From: Longimicrobiales bacterium | GTDB lineage: Bacteria; Gemmatimonadota; Gemmatimonadetes; Longimicrobiales; Gaopeijiaceae | Direction: 5' to 3' | NCBI GenBank assembly: GCA_951828585.1 | Contig: OX639991.1 | Location: 3,504,576 to 3,568,575, forward strand | DNA: 64,000 nucleotides | In this document: one piece after another, positions 58,150 to 64,000 of the stretch | How the letters are laid out: every line of letters starts with the position of its first letter | How positions within the stretch are numbered: position 1 is the stretch's first letter | Notes under the pieces: model-generated | What the model saw: only the letters and a program-made list of their open reading frames with translations | Told to the model about the DNA's origin: nothing | Databases searched by the model: none | Program-made: the position numbers and the translations under genes

Positions 58150-58363
58150 TCCGTCCGGCCTTGTTCGGGTGCATGATCCGGCGCGTGGCGGCACGGTCGA
58201 CCAGCGCCGTGGCGGCACGGCGATGCTCGTCGGCCTCCTGGTGCGACCCGGCTTCGTGCACCCGGCGGATCGCGGTGCGGATGCGCGACCGGGTGACACG
58301 GTTCTTGCTGCGCGCTTCGCGGCTCAGCTCCATCCGCTTCTTCGCGCTCTTGATGTTGGGCAT
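58109..58363 (-). CDS. rpsT: 30S ribosomal protein S20
   Basis: An 84-residue basic protein, MPNIKSAKKRMELSREARSK NRVTRSRIRTAI, ending RRIMHPNKAGRIKSQLDRMV. S20 binds 16S rRNA during assembly of the 30S body. The ATG (58363) follows a GGAAAG-type ribosome binding site. The gene is convergent with and overlaps the end of pyrC by 41 bp. A frame extending to 58651 is open but is not S20-like. Confidence 0.95.
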   Translation of the reverse strand: MPNIKSAKKRMELSREARSKNRVTRSRIRTAIRRVHEAGSHQEADEHRRAATALVDRAATRRIMHPNKAGRIKSQLDRMVRDHA

Positions 58364-58670
58364 CTCGGTTGGACTTTCCCGGAGTATCGGTGTCGTTGCG
58401 GCAGTGCCCCGCGCGCCGGCCCGGCTTTGCGCCGGCCCCGGGGGTTGCCGCGGCCCTTCCTCGAACAAGGGCCGGCACGAAAGGTAGAAGGGAGGGTGCG
58501 CGGGATCAACAGGCCGCAGGCGCGCTCGATAGGGGCGAACCCGTGCGCGGGTCCGCGCTTTCCGGCAAGGCGAGCGCAGGGTGGCCACGTCCCCACGCTG
58601 CCTCAGCCGTCCGTGGAACGACCGTGCCTGTGCTGGTGCGGCTTTATTCACGGACTGCTAGACTTCGTTC
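58364..58670. other. Intergenic region between rpsT and the site-2 protease gene
   Basis: About 300 bp holding the divergent rpsT and protease promoters and a palindromic repeat copy at 58605-58661. No coding sequence is supported. Confidence 0.4.
58605..58661 (-). repeat. Short copy of the palindromic repeat family
   Basis: The outer ends are CAGCCGTCCGTGGA (58605-58618) and TTCACGGACTGCTAG (58647-58661), an imperfect inverted pair. Positions 58630-58661 differ from the rejoined end of the IS-split copy at 3 of 32 positions. The CTAG lies 9 bp upstream of the protease ATG. Confidence 0.7.
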
Positions 58671-59318
58671 ATGGAACTCCTGCTCATCGTTCCCGTTCTG
58701 CTGTTCTCCGTGGTGGTTCACGAGGTGGCTCACGCCTGGCAGGCACTGCGGGAAGGGGACACCACAGCCCGTGACCTGGGGCGCATCACCCTCAACCCGA
58801 TCCCGCACCTCGATCCGGTCGGGTCGCTGCTCGTCCCTCTGTTGCTCTACTTCCTGCCGGGTGACTTTCTCTTCGGATGGGCGAAGCCCGTGCCGGTCAA
58901 TCCACGCAACTATCGCAACTATCGGGCGGGCGACATCCGGGTCTCGCTGGCCGGGATCGTTTCGAACCTGTGCCTGGTGGTTTTGTTTGCCCTGTTACTC
59001 GCCGCCCTCACCGCTCTGCAAGGAGTTCCATTCTTCAGCGGAGACATAGGTGTAAATATATTTACAGTGGCGACTTATGGTATTTTTATAAACCTCATTC
59101 TAGCTTACTTCAATCTCATCCCGATTCCTCCTCTCGACGGCTCGCACGTGCTCTACCACCTGTTGCCGCCCGCGGTTGGTGCCCGCTACCGGGAGATGGG
59201 CCGCTACGGCGTCACGCTGCTCTTCCTGACCGTGGTGGTGTTCCCGGGCGCCTTCACGGCACTGTTGTCGCCGGTGTTCATCTCGTTTTCGTGGATCGTG
59301 CGGCTGGTGGCCGGATGA
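58671..59318 (+). CDS. Site-2 protease family (M50) membrane metalloprotease
   Basis: A 215-residue polytopic protein with the zinc site VVHEVAHAWQ (HExxH) in the first transmembrane segment and the second ligand motif NLIPIPPLDGSHVLYH. Such small M50 proteins are rhomboid-like intramembrane proteases of the YwhC type. Codons for residues about 123-150 are AT-rich (26 G/C of 80 bases in 59041-59120) and hold a perfect palindrome at 59051-59066, unlike the rest of the gene. The stop overlaps the scpA ATG (ATGA). Confidence 0.9.
   Translation: MELLLIVPVLLFSVVVHEVAHAWQALREGDTTARDLGRITLNPIPHLDPVGSLLVPLLLYFLPGDFLFGWAKPVPVNPRNYRNYRAGDIRVSLAGIVSNLCLVVLFALLLAALTALQGVPFFSGDIGVNIFTVATYGIFINLILAYFNLIPIPPLDGSHVLYHLLPPAVGARYREMGRYGVTLLFLTVVVFPGAFTALLSPVFISFSWIVRLVAG
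59051..59066. other. Perfect 16-bp palindrome inside the M50 gene
   Basis: TGTAAATATATTTACA is its own reverse complement. It lies in an AT-rich patch within coding DNA. It resembles the TGTAA/TTACA half-sites of the 39-bp sites but with N6 instead of N8 spacing. Confidence 0.45.
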
Positions 59319-60154
59319 CGAGCGACGGCCTCCTGGTGGTCGAGACCGACCGCTTCCACGGACCGCTCGACCTGCTGTTGCACCTGATTCGCACGCAGGA
59401 CATCGACATCTTCGATATTCCGATCGCGCGGATCACGCGGCAGTTCCTGGAGGCGATCGAAGTGCTGGCCGACACCGACGTGGACGAAGCGGGAGAGTTT
59501 CTGGAGATGGCTGCCGTACTCGTGCGCATCAAGGCCGGGATGCTCCTGCCGGCTCCGGCCGGCGGAGAGGATCACGACTTGCGCGCCGAACTCGTACGCC
59601 GGCTCCTCGAGTATGAGATGATTCGCGAAGTGGCCACCCGCCTGCGCGCAGCCGAGGACGACCGTGGACGCCGCTTCGGGAAGGGCTATGTGCATCCGCG
59701 ACCCCGGCCCGGGGCGGCCGAGGCGCCGCTCAAGGTCACCTGGGAGGACCTGCTGGCCGCGGCGCTGAGGGTGGAGGCCCCGGCCCAACGCGACGCGGAG
59801 CACAGGATAGCGACGCGGCCCGTGGCCATGCGCGAAAAGATCGGCCTGATCGTGGAAACCGTGCGGAAGGCGCGCCGGATCGAGTTTTCGAGCCTGGTGG
59901 CGCCGTGGAGGGAACGGATGCATGGCGTAATGACGCTGCTGGCGGGGCTTGAGCTGGGGCGCCGGCGGGTGGTGGCGCTGAGGCAGACGGAGCACTTCTC
60001 GCCGCTCTGGTTCTACAGTGGCCGGAATCTCGGGGACGGGCCGGGGGGCACCGTGTTGGGGGTCGCTCCGGGGTCGGGCGGGGTGGGGGCGGATGGCCAG
60101 GTGGGGGGCGAAACGGAAGACGCCGTGGCGGGTGCCGGAGAGGGGGCCGCGTGA
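59315..60154 (+). CDS. scpA: Segregation and condensation protein A
   Basis: ScpA is the kleisin subunit of the SMC-ScpAB complex that organises and segregates the chromosome. The 280-residue protein shows FHGPLDLLLHLIRTQDIDIF DIPIARITRQFL, EFLEMAAVLVRIKAGMLLPAP and the C-terminal winged helix TVRKARRIEFSSLV APWRERMHGVMTLLAGLEL. Its last 35 residues are Gly-rich and probably disordered. It is coupled upstream to the protease and downstream to scpB by overlapping start/stop codons. Confidence 0.94.
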   Translation: MTSDGLLVVETDRFHGPLDLLLHLIRTQDIDIFDIPIARITRQFLEAIEVLADTDVDEAGEFLEMAAVLVRIKAGMLLPAPAGGEDHDLRAELVRRLLEYEMIREVATRLRAAEDDRGRRFGKGYVHPRPRPGAAEAPLKVTWEDLLAAALRVEAPAQRDAEHRIATRPVAMREKIGLIVETVRKARRIEFSSLVAPWRERMHGVMTLLAGLELGRRRVVALRQTEHFSPLWFYSGRNLGDGPGGTVLGVAPGSGGVGADGQVGGETEDAVAGAGEGAA

Positions 60155-60807
60155 ACGACGCCCGCATCGTCGAGGCGATCCTCTTCGCTTCCGACGCGCC
60201 GCTGTCCCCCGGTGAGATCGCCCGTGCCGACGAGTCGCTCGACGAGGACCGGGTGGAGGCCGCGCTGGCCGTCCTGGAAGCCGAATACGACGACGCCGGA
60301 CATGCATTCGAACTGCGTGAGGTCTCCGACGGCGTGCAGCTCATGACCCGGCCCGAATTCGCGCCCTACCTGGAGCGCTTCGACACGGTGCCGCGGTCGT
60401 CGCGCCTGTCCGGACCGGCTCTCGAGGCCCTGGCAATCGTGGCCTACAGGCAACCCATCAGCCGCATCGAGGTCGAGTACATCCGCGGAGTCAACTCGAC
60501 CGGCGTCATCCGCACGCTGCTGGATCGCGAATTAATCGCGGGCGTGGGGCGGGGGGAGGGGGTGGGGCGGCCGGTCCTCTACGGGACGACGCCGAAGTTC
60601 ATGGAACACTTCGGATTCCCCTCCATGGAACACCTGCCGCAGCCGGAGGAATTGCCGGTGATCTTGCGTGAACGCGTGCCGCTGGAGGCCAAACCGGACC
60701 CGCAGGACGACGAGGAACAGGTGGACGACACTCCCGCCCTGGACGGCGAAGAGGCGGTGGCGGCCGTTCTGGCGCACGCGAACCAGCGGCCGGAGTCCCC
60801 CGAATGA
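60151..60807 (+). CDS. scpB: Segregation and condensation protein B
   Basis: A 218-residue SMC-complex subunit: RIVEAILFASDAPLSPGEIA, two winged-helix domains, TRPEFAPYLERF, LSGPALEALAIVAYRQPISR IEVEYIRGVNSTGVIRTLLDREL and VGRPVLYGTTPKFMEHFGF. An acidic C-terminal tail follows. The GTG start overlaps the scpA stop and its own stop overlaps the rluB ATG. Together with ScpA it binds the SMC ATPase, which is not in the window. Confidence 0.95.
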   Translation: MNDARIVEAILFASDAPLSPGEIARADESLDEDRVEAALAVLEAEYDDAGHAFELREVSDGVQLMTRPEFAPYLERFDTVPRSSRLSGPALEALAIVAYRQPISRIEVEYIRGVNSTGVIRTLLDRELIAGVGRGEGVGRPVLYGTTPKFMEHFGFPSMEHLPQPEELPVILRERVPLEAKPDPQDDEEQVDDTPALDGEEAVAAVLAHANQRPESPE

Positions 60808-61622
60808 GTCCCGGCGGCCGTACCCCCGTGCGCGTACAAAAGTACATTTCGCAGGCGGGCGTGGCGTCGCGGCGACAGGCCGAGGTGATGCTGGGCGAGG
60901 GCCGCATTGCCATCAACGGTGAGCGCGTGACCAGCCCGGGAACGCGGGTCGTCCCCGGCACCGACACCGTGTCGCTCGACGGCCGGGTCGTCCAGCCGGC
61001 TCCCCGCCGGTGGATCGTCTTTCACAAGCCGGGCGGTGTGCTTTGCACCCGGACCGATCCCCACGGCGGCGAAACGGTCTACGATCTTCTTCCGGACTGG
61101 GCCGGCGGATTGCGCTACGTGGGGCGGCTGGACCGCGACACCTCTGGACTCCTTCTGCTCACCAACGACGGGGACCTCGCGGCCAGGCTTGCCCATCCGA
61201 GTGGGCGGATCGAGCGCGAATACCTGGCCGGCGTTGCGGGCAAGGTGACGGCCGCCGCGCTCCGGCGCCTCAAGCGAGGGGTGGAGCTCGATGACGGCCC
61301 GGCCCGCCCGAAGCGGGTTCGGCGAATCCAGCTGGGCGAGGACGAATGGGGCGTGACACTGGTTCTCACCGAGGGCCGAAAACGGGAGGTTCGCAGGATG
61401 CTCAAGGCAGTGGGTCACCCGGTGCGCACCCTGGTCCGCACGCGGTTTGGTCCGTTCCGGCTGGGCGGGATGAAGCCCGGCAGCTGGCGTCCCGCCCACA
61501 CTTCCGAACTGAAAGCCGCCCGCGCCGCGGTGAACCCGTCCGGGCAAGGGCGCGGCGGAGGGAGTCTCAACCAGGGAAGGGGCCGCAGGCACAAACGCGG
61601 CTCCAAGCGAAGGGGGCGCTGA
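60804..61622 (+). CDS. rluB: 23S rRNA pseudouridine synthase (RluB/RsuA family)
   Basis: A 272-residue enzyme with an N-terminal S4 domain (VRVQKYISQAGVASRRQAEV MLGEGRIAING) and the RsuA/RluB catalytic domain: FHKPGGVLCTRTDPHG, RYVGRLDRDTSGLLLLTNDGDL (catalytic Asp), EGRKREVRRMLKAVGHPVRT LVRTRFGPF. The C-terminal ~35 residues are a basic RNA-binding tail. RluB-type is the likely member given linkage to scpAB, a common gene order. Confidence 0.92.
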   Translation: MSPGGRTPVRVQKYISQAGVASRRQAEVMLGEGRIAINGERVTSPGTRVVPGTDTVSLDGRVVQPAPRRWIVFHKPGGVLCTRTDPHGGETVYDLLPDWAGGLRYVGRLDRDTSGLLLLTNDGDLAARLAHPSGRIEREYLAGVAGKVTAAALRRLKRGVELDDGPARPKRVRRIQLGEDEWGVTLVLTEGRKREVRRMLKAVGHPVRTLVRTRFGPFRLGGMKPGSWRPAHTSELKAARAAVNPSGQGRGGGSLNQGRGRRHKRGSKRRGR

Positions 61623-61623
61623 C

Positions 61624-62259
61624 ATGTCGCAAAGGACTCTGGAGGTCGTCCAACACCCGCTCATCGAGCACAAGCTCTCGTTTCTGAGGGACAAGCGCAC
61701 CGGCAGCATGCAGTTCAGGGCATTGCTGGAAGAGATCACGCTGCTGCTCACCTTCCATGCCACCCGCCACCTGGAAGGCGAGGAAGTGACCTTCGATACG
61801 CCGCTCGAGACCATGCGGGCCCGGCGGATCCGCGAGGACCGGCTGGTCGTGGTCCCGATCCTGCGGGCGGGCCTGGGAATGGTCGAAGGAGTGCTGCGGC
61901 TGATGCCGGGCGCGCGCGTGGGCCACCTCGGATTCTACCGTAACGAGGAGACCCTGCAGCCTGTGCGCTACTATGGGAAGCTGCCGCTGCGGCCGGAACG
62001 CCGCAGCTTCCTGGTGGTCGATCCGATGCTGGGCACAGGGGGCACCGCCGCCGCCGCCGCGAGTGAGCTCAAGGAACGAGGCGCGCGCGACATCCGGCTA
62101 ATGTGCCTGGTCGCGGCGCCGGAAGGTGCGGCCCGCATGGCCGAGATCCACCCCGATGTCCCCATCTACACGGCGGCTCTCGATCGTCAGCTCAACGATA
62201 TCGGATACATCCTGCCAGGTCTGGGGGACGCGGGAGACCGGATCTTCGGGACGCACTGA
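61624..62259 (+). CDS. upp: Uracil phosphoribosyltransferase
   Basis: Upp converts uracil and PRPP to UMP in salvage. The 211-residue protein has QHPLIEHKLSFLRDKRTGSM QFRALLEEI, PILRAGLGMVEGVLRLMPGA RVGHLGFYRNEETLQP, the PRPP loop LVVDPMLGTGGTAAAAASEL and the C-terminal LNDIGYILPGLGDAGDRIFGTH. Length and motif order are canonical. It starts one base after the rluB stop and complements the pyr genes nearby. Confidence 0.97.
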   Translation: MSQRTLEVVQHPLIEHKLSFLRDKRTGSMQFRALLEEITLLLTFHATRHLEGEEVTFDTPLETMRARRIREDRLVVVPILRAGLGMVEGVLRLMPGARVGHLGFYRNEETLQPVRYYGKLPLRPERRSFLVVDPMLGTGGTAAAAASELKERGARDIRLMCLVAAPEGAARMAEIHPDVPIYTAALDRQLNDIGYILPGLGDAGDRIFGTH

Positions 62260-62348
62260 GGTTCGTGAAGGCAACCCGCCGCGAATGCCCGGAGCCTCGC
62301 TGATCCGGGGACTCTCCCTCCGCTCCCCCCGAAGCGTTATCGTTACGC

Positions 62349-62422
62349 GGGCCCATAGCTCAGGCGGTTAGAGCAGCGGACTCATAATCCGACGGTCGGG
62401 GGTTCAAGTCCCTCTGGGCCCA
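62349..62422 (+). tRNA. tRNA with CAU anticodon (probable tRNA-Ile2)
   Basis: A 74-nt cloverleaf: acceptor GGGCCCA/TGGGCCC, D-arm GCTC-GAGC, anticodon loop CTCATAA, T-arm GGGGG-TTCAAGT-CCCTC with one G-T pair. The anticodon CAT can be elongator Met or Ile2. The C4-G69 and C5-G68 acceptor pairs match known determinants for lysidine synthetase in tRNA-Ile2, which favours Ile. No CCA end is encoded. Base pair 27-43 is G-A. Confidence 0.85.
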
Positions 62423-62552
62423 TGATGACGATGTGCACTTCCAGGGATGCCGATGTGCATCTCCAGGGCGCTCATGCGCTTGACGATTGTGGTCCTGACA
62501 GCTTCCTTTCACGCAGCACCACGGCGATCCGCTCCTCACAAGGTGGCTGAGT

Positions 62553-62915
62553 TTGTTCATTTGCCATTCAGGCAATAGAGACTTGCAGCGCACGGCGATC
62601 GCGTGTGTGGCCCTGTTGCAGATGGGGTCCACGGTCGCGCTTACCCACGCCGACGCGCTGCTGGATGGCGAGCGCATGGGAGCGCCGGACCACGTCGAGT
62701 CGCCCGAAAACTCCGATTGCTCCGTCCACCACGGCCACCTCTTCTGTCAGGTGGTCAGATCGCTGTCCCAGGCCACAGTCTCGCCCGAGATCACGACCGA
62801 GGCCGGTCCCGCGCCTCCCATCCTGGACGCGGAGGCCGATTGTGAATCGGGCGAAGTCAAGCGCGCACCGATCCTGTTCGGAGCGGTAAGCCCCCGGGGT
62901 CCGCCCACCACGTAG
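62553..62915 (+). CDS. Small secreted Cys/His-containing protein upstream of a TonB receptor
   Basis: About 120 residues from a TTG start; no strong ribosome binding site seen, so the start is uncertain. An N-terminal hydrophobic part (TAIACVALLQMGSTVAL) suggests export. The middle carries a conserved-looking CSVHHGHLFCQVV with Cys and His ligands, and the remainder is acidic. It sits 88 bp before a TonB-dependent receptor. No family was recognised; a metal-related role is possible but unproven. Confidence 0.5.
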   Translation: MFICHSGNRDLQRTAIACVALLQMGSTVALTHADALLDGERMGAPDHVESPENSDCSVHHGHLFCQVVRSLSQATVSPEITTEAGPAPPILDAEADCESGEVKRAPILFGAVSPRGPPTT

Positions 62916-63003
62916 TCACCGGGGCCTGCCCCCCACCCTTCTTCCGCACCACCTGACCGACCTTGCCGTGCGTCTTGCGTTTCGGTGACCTGCATTGCGT
63001 CAT

Positions 63004-64000
63004 ATGCTTTCAAGCCCATATCAGACGGCCACTTCGGCCGGCCGGACGATCGTCCTGGCCGTGTCGGCCGGACTCGTCGTCCTCCCCGCGTCCGTCTCCG
63101 CCCAGGATCCGGAACACGAGGGCGAGATCGAGGGTGTGGTGCGCGACTCCGTGTCGGGGGAACCCCTGACGGGGTCGCTCGTGTCGGTGGTGGGTTCGGG
63201 AACCAGGGCGGTCACGCACGGAGACGGATCCTTCCACCTCACCGGTATCAAGGAGGGGGAGTACGAACTGCGCGTCGACCGGCTGGGATACCGTGGAACG
63301 ACGATCGGGGTCACGGTGGAGCATGGGTCGGCATACGTGGTCATCGAACTGGTCTCGTCACCGATCGCGCTTCAGGGCATGCTGGTCACCGCCACGCTCT
63401 CCGAGCGCCGGGCCGCGGACGCGCTCCGGCCGGTCGGGGTTATGGCGGGCGACGTTCTGCAACGCCAGATGGAGAGCACCGTGGCGGCGACGGTGGAGTC
63501 GATGCCGGGGATGGCGGCGACGAGCATGGGTCCGACCGTGACCCAGCCGGTAGTCCGAGGGCTGACCGGTGACCGCGTGCTCATGCTCGAGGACGGGGTC
63601 CGGGTAGGCGACGCGTCCAATTCCGGGTCAGACCACAGCACGGCGCTCGATCCCGCCTCCGCGCGGAGAATCGAGGTCGTGCGGGGCCCGGGCGCGCTCC
63701 TCTACGGCGGCAACGCGCTGGGCGGGGTCATCAACGTCATCCGTGACGAGATTCCTTCCAATGTTCCCCACCACGTGACAGGGTCGGGGACGTTGCAGAC
63801 GCAGACCGTGACAGGCTCGCTGGCCGGAAGCGCCACCACCGTGTTCGGCCTGACGGAACATGTGCCGGTGCGCGTGGAGGCGGCCGTGCGGCGAGGTGGT
63901 GACCTCAAAACACCCGTCGGCACGCTGCTCAACACCGACGGAGAAACGTTGAGCGGCGGGGCGGGTGCCGCGTTTATCGCGGAATGGGGCCACGTCGGGG
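63004..64000 (+). CDS. TonB-dependent receptor (truncated by window end)
   Basis: The frame is open from ATG 63004 to the window end (332 residues). A signal peptide (TIVLAVSAGLVVLPASVSAQ) precedes a carboxypeptidase-regulatory-like domain (GEIEGVVRDSVSGEPLTGSLV ... SYR-like YELRVDRLGYRG) and the plug domain: QGMLVTATLSERRAADAL, ATVESMPGMAATSMGPTVTQ PVVRGLTGDRVLMLEDGVRV, and RIEVVRGPGALLYGGNALGG VINVI. The plug motif LYGGNALGGVINV is typical of TonB receptors for metals or siderophores. The barrel is not in the window, so substrate cannot be judged. Confidence 0.93.
   Translation, partial: MLSSPYQTATSAGRTIVLAVSAGLVVLPASVSAQDPEHEGEIEGVVRDSVSGEPLTGSLVSVVGSGTRAVTHGDGSFHLTGIKEGEYELRVDRLGYRGTTIGVTVEHGSAYVVIELVSSPIALQGMLVTATLSERRAADALRPVGVMAGDVLQRQMESTVAATVESMPGMAATSMGPTVTQPVVRGLTGDRVLMLEDGVRVGDASNSGSDHSTALDPASARRIEVVRGPGALLYGGNALGGVINVIRDEIPSNVPHHVTGSGTLQTQTVTGSLAGSATTVFGLTEHVPVRVEAAVRRGGDLKTPVGTLLNTDGETLSGGAGAAFIAEWGHVG

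Noticed and set aside
62425-62480. Short direct repeat GATGTGCAYYTCCAGGG after the tRNA
   Set aside because: Only two imperfect copies and no link to a known attachment site or integrase.

Overview
The window is about 64 kb of very GC-rich bacterial chromosome, densely coded on both strands. The gene set fits a Gram-negative, aerobic heterotroph: TonB-dependent receptors, SurA/PpiC chaperones, outer-membrane barrels, ETF, acetyl-CoA synthetase, and P5C dehydrogenase. The general look (many GTG/TTG starts, Gly/Ala/Arg-rich proteins, carboxypeptidase-regulatory domains on TonB receptors, long cell-envelope operons) suggests Gemmatimonadota or a close relative. That assignment is an inference; no rRNA is present to settle it. 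No CRISPR array or prophage was seen.

Layout. 1-8.5 kb: tail of an unknown protein, alkyladenine glycosylase, an NhaC antiporter, then etfB and etfA separated by a 1,400-bp IS110/IS1111-type insertion sequence; on the minus strand a barrel protein, moeA and an M23 peptidase. 8.7-17.8 kb: zinc-ribbon membrane protein, a Fur regulator divergent from acs, a lipoprotein, a frameshifted acyltransferase, guaB and a LysM lytic transglycosylase. 17.9-29.8 kb: an eight-gene minus-strand run, DUF58 - BatA-like - mfd - PpiC lipoprotein - surA - pdxA - DNA polymerase III delta prime - moaC, combining envelope biogenesis, repair and cofactor genes. 29.9-35.6 kb: a RelE/ParE-type toxin-antitoxin pair and a TonB-dependent receptor split by a 1,731-bp ISNCY/IS1202-like element with a 17-bp target duplication. 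36-42.5 kb: lepA, two sugar kinases, and a translationally coupled set of a STAS-like/HATPase protein, a second STAS-like protein and a transsulfuration enzyme. 42.6-55 kb: pruA, an Mrp ATPase, an envelope operon (anti-sigma-like protein, bactofilin-like membrane protein, LiaF-like protein), a frameshifted NCS2 permease that appears fused to a HATPase-like domain, a LexA-like repressor without the catalytic dyad, tadA and a second NhaC antiporter. 55-62.4 kb: pyrR-pyrB-pyrC, rpsT, site-2 protease-scpA-scpB-rluB-upp and a CAU-anticodon tRNA. 62.5-64 kb: a small secreted protein and the start of another TonB receptor.

Three kinds of small repeated DNA run through the window and are not explained by the genes. 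First, a palindromic REP/MITE-like repeat with ends CAGYCCGTGGA, often starting directly at a stop codon; one copy is the landing site of the IS1111-type element. Second, three 39-bp sites, each two tandem TGT-N12-ACA dyads separated by 3 bp. Third, a palindrome AACCCT-N11-AGGGTT present twice at gene ends, once holding the stop codons of two convergent genes. The clearest leads are the exact insertion histories of both mobile elements, the paired operator-like sites, the non-cleavable LexA paralogue, the permease-HATPase fusion and a dihydroorotase with altered active-site residues.
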